Positions 40,882 through 49,065 of a DNA stretch of 64,000 bases are shown piece by piece. Numbering within the stretch: the first letter of the stretch is position 1; the number at the start of each line of letters is the position of its first letter. Origin of the DNA: Gimesia aquarii (GTDB lineage Bacteria; Planctomycetota; Planctomycetia; Planctomycetales; Planctomycetaceae); the NCBI RefSeq assembly GCF_007748175.1, contig NZ_CP037422.1:6464334-6528333 (forward strand), written 5' to 3'. The notes under the pieces are model-generated. The model was not told the DNA's origin, did not search any database, and was given only the letters and a program-made list of their open reading frames with translations. The translations under genes and the position numbers were made by a program.

Positions 40882-41832
40882 ATGAGTGGAGTTTTAAACG
40901 AACGCGCGTGCCGACTGGCAGAATACCTGCTGGCAAAAGCGGGTGAACTGAAAGTCATTCCACATACACTGGAGAATGGTGCTACCATTGTTGACTGTGG
41001 AATTGAAACGCCCGCTGGCATTCAAGCCGGTTTATTACTCGCCAGAATCTGCATGTCCGATCTCGGAGATGTACAACTCGTTCCGGGGACACTGGAAGGA
41101 CAGACGCTACCCTATTTGCAGGTACAAACTGACCACGCCGTCGAATCCTGTCTGCTCAGTCAGTACGCGGGCTGGAAAATTGATGTCGATGATTTTTTTG
41201 CAATGGGGTCTGGTTCAATGAGGGCAGCTGCTGAAAAAGAAGACTTATATCGAATACTGGCGTTTGGTGAGACACCTGCCAAAACGGTAGGTATTCTAGA
41301 AGCAAATACGCTTCCCAGCGTGAATGTAGTCGAAATGATCTCTAAAGCTACTGGAGTTGAGTCGAAAAATATTACCTTGCTTGTGGCTCCCACGTCGAGC
41401 ATTGCTGGTAATATTCAGGTCATTTCTCGCTCGGTTGAAACCGCTATGCACAAACTGTTTGAATGCGAGTTCGACGTCCATCGTATTCAGGCAGGTTATG
41501 GCATAGCTCCTCTGGCTCCTGTTGCGAAAGATCATCTGTCGGGCATTGGACGTACAAACGACGCAATTCTTTATGGAAGTTCGGTGACACTCTGGGTTAC
41601 AGGCGACGATAAGTCTCTCCAGGAAATTGGCCCTTCAATTCCCTCCAGCTCGGCTGCCTGTTTTGGAAAACCGTTTCTTGAAGTCTTCAAAGAAGCGAAC
41701 CATGATTTCTATGAAATCGATCCCAGCTTTTTCAGTCCAGCAGTCATTATCTTTCAAAATCTCGATACCGGAAACGTTTTTCAGTTTGGTCAAACAAATA
41801 CCACATTGTTAAAAAACAGTTTTGGTTTCTGA
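40882..41832 (+). CDS. mch: Methenyltetrahydromethanopterin cyclohydrolase
   Basis: Mch interconverts methenyl- and formyl-tetrahydromethanopterin in archaeal-type C1 transfer, used by planctomycetes and methylotrophs for formaldehyde oxidation. The 316-residue protein has family length. Typical stretches are CGIETPAGIQAGLLLARICM, VQTDHAVESCLLSQYAGWKI and MGSGSMRAAA. It has no other homologues likely to be confused with it. It is followed after 21 bp by an ATP-grasp ligase that often accompanies these genes, so cofactor synthesis and use are probably coregulated. Confidence 0.93.
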   Translation: MSGVLNERACRLAEYLLAKAGELKVIPHTLENGATIVDCGIETPAGIQAGLLLARICMSDLGDVQLVPGTLEGQTLPYLQVQTDHAVESCLLSQYAGWKIDVDDFFAMGSGSMRAAAEKEDLYRILAFGETPAKTVGILEANTLPSVNVVEMISKATGVESKNITLLVAPTSSIAGNIQVISRSVETAMHKLFECEFDVHRIQAGYGIAPLAPVAKDHLSGIGRTNDAILYGSSVTLWVTGDDKSLQEIGPSIPSSSAACFGKPFLEVFKEANHDFYEIDPSFFSPAVIIFQNLDTGNVFQFGQTNTTLLKNSFGF

Positions 41833-41853
41833 GTTTCTTTTGGCATATTTTAA

Positions 41854-42789
41854 GTGGATTTTTTTGTGCGGATCGCCATTCTTGGAAATAAGGGAAGCTG
41901 GTACTGTAAAAAGCTGAGCGATGCTGCAAATACACGCGGACATGCGGCATTCCGACTTGAATTCCGTGATTTAGCTTCTCATGTTTTGGAAATGCAACAG
42001 GAGCAGTTTTTTAGTTTTGACACGGATAGTAACCATAACAGGCTGACCGACTTTAGTTGTCTCATTATTCGCACAATGCCCCCTGGCTCGTTAGAGCAAG
42101 TCGTTTTTCGCATGGATCTCTTAGGACGCCTGGAACATTCAGGAGTCACCGTCTTCAATTCACCTCGATCAATTGAGTGTGCGGTTGATAAATATCTGAC
42201 TACATCACGTCTGGCAGCAGCGAAGCTACCAGTGCCCACGACGGCTGTTTGCGAATCATCTGAAGCAGCCATGCAGCAATTTCAACAAATGGGAGGCGAT
42301 GTTGTTGTCAAACCCTTGTTTGGCTCCGAAGGTCGAGGCATCTTTCGTATTAGTGATCCTGATCTCGCCTACCGTTCCTTCCGCACTCTGGAACGTACAC
42401 AAGCAGTAATATATCTGCAACAATACATTTCACATCCTGGCTATGATACTCGTATCCTGATTCTCAATGGAAACGTAATTGGGGCTATCCGCCGTCACAG
42501 TAATAATGATTTTCGCACTAATCTTTCGCGGCAAGCGCATGCTGAATCCTATCTTCCTAATGACCTCGAAGCAGAACTTGCGATTCGCGCCGCGGAATTA
42601 ACATATACCGAATTTGCAGGTGTAGATTTACTTTATCGATCAGATTCTCCAAATGAGTGCTACGTGTTGGAAGTCAATGCAGTTCCGGGTTGGCGCGGCT
42701 TTCAATCTGTAACAAAAGTGGATGTCGCTTCTCTGGTAATTGAATATCTGGAACAGAAACGAAACAATGTAGATTCATCGCAAAGTTAA
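41854..42789 (+). CDS. RimK-like ATP-grasp ligase, probably in tetrahydromethanopterin metabolism
   Basis: The ATP-grasp fold is shown by VVKPLFGSEGRGIFRI and the C-terminal LEVNAVPGWRGFQ. Relatives near C1 genes in methylotrophs (Orf9-type) and archaea (MptN) are thought to add glutamate to tetrahydromethanopterin precursors; that link is inferred from the position after mch. The GTG at 41854 gives 311 residues; GTG 41866 (RIAILGNK) is equally plausible because AAGTGGA lies just before it. It lies 21 bp after mch and 30 bp before the phosphatase gene. Confidence 0.85.
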   Translation: MDFFVRIAILGNKGSWYCKKLSDAANTRGHAAFRLEFRDLASHVLEMQQEQFFSFDTDSNHNRLTDFSCLIIRTMPPGSLEQVVFRMDLLGRLEHSGVTVFNSPRSIECAVDKYLTTSRLAAAKLPVPTTAVCESSEAAMQQFQQMGGDVVVKPLFGSEGRGIFRISDPDLAYRSFRTLERTQAVIYLQQYISHPGYDTRILILNGNVIGAIRRHSNNDFRTNLSRQAHAESYLPNDLEAELAIRAAELTYTEFAGVDLLYRSDSPNECYVLEVNAVPGWRGFQSVTKVDVASLVIEYLEQKRNNVDSSQS

Positions 42790-42819
42790 ATATCGAATAC
42801 TCCTGAAAAGGTCGGTCAT

Positions 42820-43740
42820 GTGGAACTAAATACACTCTTAACTGCTTTACAAACTCATTTACCTGAGATTTTGCGGTGGTCAGGCGCTATTGCCAAACGT
42901 TTAAGACACTTCAATATCGCGGTTGAAAATAAATCTTCGGGTAGCGCACTGACAGACGCATTGACATTGGCAGATTTAACTCTGCAAGAATTGATCGTAG
43001 CCGCACTCCGTGACCGCGATCCGATTTTCCTGGAATGCAGAATGGAGGCAGAAGAAAAAACAGGAGACCTCAACCGTTTTTCAGAGGACTCTCCCTACGT
43101 TCTTTCAATTGACCCAATAGATGGCACCAAACAGTATCGCGATAAAACCGCAGATGGTTATTGTGTGATGATCCATCTACGAGATAGTGAAACCGTCCAC
43201 TACTCACTAGTATATATTCCGGAAACCGGCGATCAGGGAACCTGGGTAGAAGCCGTTCACCAAAGGGTGGTGTGTGGCCCCGATGACTTGAACCGTCCAG
43301 CACGTGAGGTTCTGGATGCTATGCCGACCATCGATCCCCAGTCAAGATCAGAGTCAAATCGAATATACCTAATCGGCTTTCAAAACAAAGATACTTCGAA
43401 TGCCCAACTCGTGACTGAAGCGGGACTAAAAGGAGTTCCTCCGGAAGAAATGCCGGGGAGCATTTACGATCATCTAGCGACCGGAGAATTTGGGGGCTCT
43501 CTCATTCATACTCCCAATGTTTACGATTTTCCGGTTTCATTACACATTGCCCGGATACTAGGCGGGGATGCTGTCTGGGTACACAATGGTGCTTCAGTGA
43601 ATTTCCATGAACATTGGCTGGATGATCGAGCTGACATGTTGCGTTTGCCAGGGATTACGGCCTGCAGTGCCAATCCTCAAACGTTAGAGATTCTTTGCCA
43701 GTTGGCGAAAGACTGGAGTCAAATTCGTTATGAAGATTGA
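42820..43740 (+). CDS. CysQ/inositol monophosphatase-family phosphatase
   Basis: The protein has the metal-dependent phosphatase signature: Glu residues in MEAEEKTGD and the motif DPIDGTKQY. The closing motif of the family (WD..A) is only partly recognisable. CysQ-type enzymes hydrolyse 3'-phosphoadenosine 5'-phosphate; inositol or other sugar phosphates are also possible. At 306 residues it is longer than E. coli CysQ. It ends the mch cluster (GTG start, 30 bp gap) and overlaps the convergent methyltransferase by 13 bp. Confidence 0.85.
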   Translation: MELNTLLTALQTHLPEILRWSGAIAKRLRHFNIAVENKSSGSALTDALTLADLTLQELIVAALRDRDPIFLECRMEAEEKTGDLNRFSEDSPYVLSIDPIDGTKQYRDKTADGYCVMIHLRDSETVHYSLVYIPETGDQGTWVEAVHQRVVCGPDDLNRPAREVLDAMPTIDPQSRSESNRIYLIGFQNKDTSNAQLVTEAGLKGVPPEEMPGSIYDHLATGEFGGSLIHTPNVYDFPVSLHIARILGGDAVWVHNGASVNFHEHWLDDRADMLRLPGITACSANPQTLEILCQLAKDWSQIRYED

Positions 43741-44492
43741 ATGGAAGTCGTCGCTGGCTCTGTTGGTTTGGTAGCTTCAACAATGATACCTCCCAGCTTC
43801 AAGAACTGATGAATTGGCGTAAACCAAAGTTGTTCTTTCCATGGCAACCCCGAGTCCTCGAATGCTTGTTCTAACTCAACACGGTTATAAGTGCGACATT
43901 TCCAGGTGCGACTGTTTAACATTCCGGAGAATTTGTCCTCAGTTGCCAGTAGAAACAGACTACCCCCCGGCTGAAGTACACGATAAATCTCTGACAATCC
44001 ATGTCTTGGATCTGTTACGTACTCCAATACCCAACCACAGGTAACACAATCAAATGATTCATCCAAAAAAGGTAGATTCGTAAGGTCAGCTGAAAGGTAG
44101 TTGGGGCGCTGGCTATCCATTCGGCTCCTGGCACGTTTTAACATTTGATGCGATAAATCGCAGGCTACCAGCCGTGCATCCGGATGAGTTTCACGAAGTA
44201 GGTGCCCCAGAATCTGCCCTGCTCCAGAACCGATATCTAAAATGCTGCGAAACTCTGTGACATCAAAACGGCGGGTTTTGATAATACGACCAACTAGTGG
44301 GTCATGCAGTGATAATTTACTCGCTAAATAAAGAACCGCTCCTGCAGGACCGTCATAGAGTTTTCGCGTCGTGGATTGAAACTGGGTTTGATCAACTTGA
44401 TTTCCACCACGAAATTCAATCAGTGATTTCAATGATTTTTTTAAGCGTATCCGTTTTTTACCAGTTTTTTGGGGAGAACTTAATGGAGCCAT
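43728..44492 (-). CDS. SAM-dependent methyltransferase
   Basis: The class I methyltransferase fold shows motif I ILDIGSGAGQILG, an acidic motif II at VACDLS, and FDCVTCGWVLEYVTDP with LQPGGSLFLLATE later on. The N-terminal 30 residues are Lys rich. The substrate cannot be told. It overlaps the CysQ-type gene at the 3' end by 13 bp on the opposite strand. It is a single-gene unit with an upstream intergenic region of 377 bp. Confidence 0.85.
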   Translation of the reverse strand: MAPLSSPQKTGKKRIRLKKSLKSLIEFRGGNQVDQTQFQSTTRKLYDGPAGAVLYLASKLSLHDPLVGRIIKTRRFDVTEFRSILDIGSGAGQILGHLLRETHPDARLVACDLSHQMLKRARSRMDSQRPNYLSADLTNLPFLDESFDCVTCGWVLEYVTDPRHGLSEIYRVLQPGGSLFLLATEDKFSGMLNSRTWKCRTYNRVELEQAFEDSGLPWKEQLWFTPIHQFLKLGGIIVEATKPTEPATTSIQSS

Positions 44493-44869
44493 ATTTCACT
44501 GTACTTATAAAATTTAGTTAGGAATTTTGAAGATAAAATTAATTCTGGAATCAAATCGTAAGCATCTTAACTATCAAGCAATGAGAATTCGCTATGATTT
44601 CCCACATTCTTAAAAATAGCCAAAGAACATTCTTTTTATAAGTGTCATAAGCGTGCCAATGATAATAACTTATGAATGTCGAATATTCCAGCAGCTTGAT
44701 CAATGCAATTTGAACGGTTATGATCAATGTGATATCGGTACAATAAAATCAATAGTATCTCAGCAGTTATATTTACTGATCGTGATTCGTGATGGGCCTG
44801 AAAATCTTGACATTTTTACCCCTTGAGTTGCGCTAGAAAAGAATTTCTGTAAGGAAATTAAGGCCTAAA
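44493..44869. other. Divergent intergenic region before the YrdC-phosphatase fusion
   Basis: 377 bp without a supported gene. The nonamer TGATCAATG occurs twice (44697-44705, 44721-44729), 24 bp apart, about 150 bp before the fusion gene. TTGACA at 44807 is a possible -35 without a good -10. Confidence 0.4.
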
Positions 44870-45979
44870 TTGTCTATGACCGAACGGATCAATCTCAAAC
44901 AATCTGACGACCCCCGGGATGTGATACATCTTGCTGTTCAACATCTGGCGAATGGAGAATTGGTCGCATTCCCGACGGCAACGGCTTATGTCATCGCAGG
45001 CCAGTCGCTAAATTTCGCGGCAATGAGTAAACTTAGATCACTTTCAAACACAGATGAACCACTTGTGATCTGTGTAAAGGGGTTCGATGAAGGACTTGAT
45101 TATTTGCCAGAAATGCCCCCTATAGGCCGCAAACTGGCTAAACGTTGCTGGCCTGGTCCTGTGATTATGCAAATGAAACGACTAAGCAATGACAGCTTAT
45201 TCTCACATATTCCAGAAGAGATTCAGACACTAATCAGTCCAGACGTCCATGTCCGTTTACGGGCTCCTGCCCATGAAATTATTTTCCAGACCATGCGGCT
45301 CTCCCCTGCTCCACTAGTACTATTGAACGAACAATCAAAATACCAGACCGCCGATTCCATCATGACTGATTTCAATGGGCAAGTTGCTTTGATCATTGAT
45401 GATGGCCCCTCTCGCTTTGGTGATCAATCTACCATAGTCACTATTTCCGATAACGACTGGAAGATCCAGGAACCTGGTGTAGTTACTGAAACTACTCTAA
45501 AAAGATTGTCAAGCGAGATTTACATGTTTGTTTGCACAGGCAATACCTGTCGCAGCCCAATGGCAGAAGGGCTTTTCCGCAAATTACTCTCAGAGAAGCT
45601 TGGCTGCCTGGAAGAGGAATTGGCTGACCATGGCTTTATCGTTGGCTCAGCTGGCCTGGCTGCAGCACTCGGTGCCCCCCCCAGCCCGGAAAGCATTGCG
45701 ATTCTAGCAGAACAAGGAATTGATATTCGAGGCCACGAGAGCCAGCCACTAACCGAGCGACTGCTTGATCAATCCGATTATATCTACACCATGACTCAAG
45801 GACATCGTTTAGCAATTCTGGCAGAACGGCCTGATCTGGAAGAGACTGTCAAACTGCTCTCACCCGATGGGCACGATATTTCTGACCCGATTGGGGGAGG
45901 CCTTCAATGCTATGTAGATTGCAAGAAAGAAATTGAGAAACATTTGAAGTCAATCATTGCACAGATCAACGTCACTTGA
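44870..45979 (+). CDS. Fusion of a YrdC/Sua5-like domain and a low-molecular-weight protein phosphatase (YwlE-like)
   Basis: Residues 1-215 resemble the YrdC/Sua5 domain (LVAFPTATAY, SKLRSLSNTDEPLVIC, WPGPVIM). The tRNA threonylcarbamoyl enzymes carry PTETVYGLG and an S-x-N motif; here they are altered or lost, so this half may be inactive or only bind nucleotide. Residues 218-369 are a low-molecular-weight phosphatase with P-loop CTGNTCR (Cys222-Arg228) and acid Asp339-Pro340. Thr226 corresponds to the Thr that gives Bacillus YwlE its arginine-phosphatase preference. The TTG at 44870 fits the upstream AAGGAA best; ATG 44876 is possible. rpiB follows. Confidence 0.85.
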   Translation: MSMTERINLKQSDDPRDVIHLAVQHLANGELVAFPTATAYVIAGQSLNFAAMSKLRSLSNTDEPLVICVKGFDEGLDYLPEMPPIGRKLAKRCWPGPVIMQMKRLSNDSLFSHIPEEIQTLISPDVHVRLRAPAHEIIFQTMRLSPAPLVLLNEQSKYQTADSIMTDFNGQVALIIDDGPSRFGDQSTIVTISDNDWKIQEPGVVTETTLKRLSSEIYMFVCTGNTCRSPMAEGLFRKLLSEKLGCLEEELADHGFIVGSAGLAAALGAPPSPESIAILAEQGIDIRGHESQPLTERLLDQSDYIYTMTQGHRLAILAERPDLEETVKLLSPDGHDISDPIGGGLQCYVDCKKEIEKHLKSIIAQINVT

Positions 45980-46312
45980 ATTCACAGTGCTTTTTACCCC
46001 ATCTACCTGAATTAAATGTTTTTTCCATGGGAAAATTTCGTAACTCGTGCAAGAGCACTCTTGCTATAATAGGCTGTAAACCATTACTCTTTATAAGTAT
46101 GAAGATATTGTGAATGCCTTTCTTGTTCAAGAAGAATCATTTGAAAAGGCATCATTCAAAATCAGATTTCGTCTGTAATAAAGTTCAGAAAAGCGAAGTG
46201 TAGATCGCTAATGTCTGCCTAGAATAGAACAAAACACATCGTTGACTTTCAGAGGTCGGTAACGGTTTTGTTTTTTCCCATCTTAATTTATCTGTGAATT
46301 TAAAGAGTCTCA
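45980..46312. promoter_or_regulatory. rpiB upstream region: palindrome beside a -10 and a structured leader
   Basis: GCAAGAG (46049-46055) and CTCTTGC (46058-46064) form a perfect palindrome directly before TATAAT (46065-46070). This looks like an operator overlapping a promoter; no matching -35 is seen. Downstream, ATGCCTTT (46114-46121) pairs with AAAGGCAT (46145-46152), enclosing a small CTTG/CAAG hairpin. The leader to the rpiB start is about 240 bases. No gene seen. Confidence 0.45.
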
Positions 46313-46768
46313 ATGAAAATAGCAGTTGCCAGTGATCACCGAGGATTTGCTACCAAGGAGAAAATCCTCACACTATTAAATCAGTTAGGTCATGAAGCAC
46401 TCGATTATGGACCTGATGATGGTGAAAGTGTGGATTACCCGGACTATGCTGTTAAAGTAGCAAAAGACATCGGTAAAGACGCTATTGATCGTGGCATCCT
46501 GATTTGTGGTACAGGAATGGGGATGTGCATTGTCGCAAACAAGTTTGCAGGAGTCAGAGCAACCCCATGTCATGATGATATTACTGCGCAAATGAGCCGT
46601 CTACATAATGACTCAAATGTGCTTTGTCTTTCTGCTGACTTACTTGGAGATCGGCTTGTTAATCGAATGATCGAAATCTGGCTCAAAGAAGAGTTTGAGG
46701 GAGGCCGACATGCCCGTCGCTTGGAAAAATTGAACAAAGTCGAAGAGCAAAACATGCCTCCTCAGTAG
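46313..46768 (+). CDS. rpiB: Ribose-5-phosphate isomerase B
   Basis: RpiB interconverts ribose 5-phosphate and ribulose 5-phosphate in the pentose phosphate pathway. The 151-residue protein begins MKIAVASDHRGFATKEKI and carries GILICGTGMGMCIVANK with the catalytic Cys, and VLCLSADLLG. It lies downstream of the YrdC-phosphatase fusion, as rpiB (ywlF) follows ywlC and ywlE in Bacillus. The glycine cleavage genes follow. Confidence 0.96.
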   Translation: MKIAVASDHRGFATKEKILTLLNQLGHEALDYGPDDGESVDYPDYAVKVAKDIGKDAIDRGILICGTGMGMCIVANKFAGVRATPCHDDITAQMSRLHNDSNVLCLSADLLGDRLVNRMIEIWLKEEFEGGRHARRLEKLNKVEEQNMPPQ

Positions 46769-47066
46769 TTTTTGCCAACTCATAAAATCTAAACAGATAT
46801 CTCCCCCTTTCTTTCTATTTATCAGACAAACCGAGCCTTCTGAATCTAAAACGTTCAAAGTCTTGCTAACTTGCATTTGTCATAGCATCTCGATCTTGCA
46901 GATATACTGTGGTAGTAGTGGAATTTCCCGCACAGATTCCTTTTCAAACCGAGCAAATCTCTGTATCGTCAACGAAGAGTTATCAGGGAATTTTTGGCCT
47001 CTTTTCTCAAGTCTTACACTACATTGGATTCTTGAGTAAAGAATTAGAACAGAGGATTTTACAAAC

Positions 47067-47453
47067 ATGGATCAGGGCAGTTTAAAATTTACTAAAACTC
47101 ATGAGTGGGTCGGCGTTGAAGGTGAGATTGCAACTGTAGGCATCACCGATTTTGCTGTCAATCAGTTGACTGATCTCGTTTACATTGAGCTTCCTGAAGT
47201 CGGATCGAGCTATGAAGCAGGCAAGGTATTTGGGGAAGTAGAAAGTGTCAAAGCTGTCAGTGACCTGTATTCGCCTGTCAGCGGTGAAATTACTGAAGCA
47301 AATAGTGCTCTGGTCGATGACCAGTCGCCACTTTCAGATGACCCCTTTGGGGCTGGCTGGATCACTAAAGTCAAGATGTCAAATCCAGCAGAACTGGATC
47401 AGTTTATGAATGCTGAAGAATATCGCAAATTTTGTGAATCGGAAGCACACTAA
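47067..47453 (+). CDS. gcvH: Glycine cleavage system H protein
   Basis: GcvH carries the lipoyl arm that shuttles the aminomethyl group between the P, T and L proteins. The lipoylated residue is Lys62 in VESVKAVSD. The 128-residue length and KFTKTHEWVGVEG are standard. AGAGGA precedes the ATG. gcvPA and gcvPB follow on the same strand. Confidence 0.97.
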   Translation: MDQGSLKFTKTHEWVGVEGEIATVGITDFAVNQLTDLVYIELPEVGSSYEAGKVFGEVESVKAVSDLYSPVSGEITEANSALVDDQSPLSDDPFGAGWITKVKMSNPAELDQFMNAEEYRKFCESEAH

Positions 47454-47644
47454 AGAAAACCATCCGTTCCAGAATCGGTCGTCTTTCGAGAAACATTGCT
47501 AAAAGCCAACTTCAGGAAGGGAAGTGTTTTCTGTCCGCCTGAAAATTCTAAAATACAGAGTTCCAACGGTTGCCCCGCGCCTATAATCAACATAGTTAAG
47601 TCGATTAACTCCATCACAATCTAATGCATTAAAACGAGTGAACA

Positions 47645-49000
47645 GTGCCTTACCTCTTCAATACACCAGAACAACAGCAGGAAATGCTAGAAACCATTGG
47701 CGTCTCCTCTGTTGAATCTTTGTTTGCGACCATTCCTTCAGAGTTACGTCTAGACCGTAAACTTAATATCCCTCCAGCACTGACAGAAATGGAACTACAG
47801 TCACACGTCTCGAATCTGGCAGAGAAAAATATCGGCCCGAGTTCACGAGTCTGCATGTTGGGTGGCGGGGCATATGATCATTTCATCCCTGCTGCCGTTG
47901 ACGAGATTGCCCGACGTGGCGAATTTTACACGGCCTACACTCCCTATCAAGCAGAAGCCAGCCAGGGAAGCTTGCAGACATTTTTCGAATTTCAGTCGTT
48001 GATCTGCCGATTAACGGGCATGGACGTTTCGAATGCCAGCCTGTACGAAGGAGGCACCTGCGTCAGCGAAGCGACTTTCATGGCGATGCGAGTCACAAAC
48101 CGCCATAATCGAATCGTGCTGCTGGGATCAATGCACCCCGAATATCGACAGGTTGTGGAATCGTACTTAAATCACCTGAACTGCGAAGTGGTTGTTGTTC
48201 CCTGTGTTAATGGTTGCGTTGATCCTGCTGATGTTGACGAAGTGATGAATGATCAAACGGCATGCCTTGTTATGCAGCACCCTAATTTTTTGGGGACACT
48301 GGAAGAAGCTGAGCAACTAACTGAAATCGCCCACAAATACGGCGCTTTGTCGGTTGTTTCCTATGACCCGATCAGCCTGGGCCTTTTGAAACGTCCTGGT
48401 GATTATGGTGCAGACATTGCTATCGCAGAAGGACAGTCTCTGGGAACTCCATTACAGTTCGGCGGCCCATATCTGGGACTATTTTCCTGCAGCAAAAAAT
48501 TTGTTCGCAGAATGCCAGGTCGATTGATTGGCCAAACTGTCGATCGAAACGGTAAATCCTGTTTTGTACTCAATCTACAAGCGAGAGAACAACACATCCG
48601 TCGTGATAAAGCAACGAGTAATATATGTAGTAACCAGGGGTTGATCGCGATCCGTGCTACCGTCTATCTGTCCCTCCTCGGAAAACAGGGGATTCGTGAA
48701 GTGGCTAATCTTTCCTGTCAAAAAGCACATTATGCTGCCGAACAACTTTCCCAAATCGAGGGCATCAATCTTCTATTCAACAATCGCCCTTTTTTCAAAG
48801 AGTTTGTTATAAGCTGCTCTGAAGGTCCTGATTATCTATTACGTAAAGCTCGGCAGGCAGGCTTTGATCTTGGGCCGGAACTATCCCGCTTTGATTTCCA
48901 GAATGGTTCCGAACTCTACCAAACCGGAGTACTTGTAGCAATTACAGAACAAAGAACACGCGCAGAAATTGATCGTCTCGTGATGGCATTAAAAGCATAG
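47645..49000 (+). CDS. gcvPA: Glycine dehydrogenase (decarboxylating) subunit 1
   Basis: With GcvPB this forms the PLP-dependent P protein that decarboxylates glycine. The 451-residue protein has the family motifs FLGGGAYDHFIPAAVDEI-like (here MLGGGAYDHFIPAAV), AYTPYQAEASQGSLQ and LYEGGTCVSEA. The start is a GTG. A split P protein is the arrangement of many bacteria, in contrast to the single chain of E. coli. gcvPB follows after 65 bp. Confidence 0.96.
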   Translation: MPYLFNTPEQQQEMLETIGVSSVESLFATIPSELRLDRKLNIPPALTEMELQSHVSNLAEKNIGPSSRVCMLGGGAYDHFIPAAVDEIARRGEFYTAYTPYQAEASQGSLQTFFEFQSLICRLTGMDVSNASLYEGGTCVSEATFMAMRVTNRHNRIVLLGSMHPEYRQVVESYLNHLNCEVVVVPCVNGCVDPADVDEVMNDQTACLVMQHPNFLGTLEEAEQLTEIAHKYGALSVVSYDPISLGLLKRPGDYGADIAIAEGQSLGTPLQFGGPYLGLFSCSKKFVRRMPGRLIGQTVDRNGKSCFVLNLQAREQHIRRDKATSNICSNQGLIAIRATVYLSLLGKQGIREVANLSCQKAHYAAEQLSQIEGINLLFNNRPFFKEFVISCSEGPDYLLRKARQAGFDLGPELSRFDFQNGSELYQTGVLVAITEQRTRAEIDRLVMALKA

Positions 49001-49065
49001 TATCCAAGCAAGCGACTCCTTAGCACAACTCACTATTTTACTTTAGATATTTCAAAGCAATACAC

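Noticed and set aside
46769-47066. Glycine riboswitch upstream of gcvH
   Set aside because: I looked for the conserved aptamer core and found no match; gcvH has an ordinary short leader.
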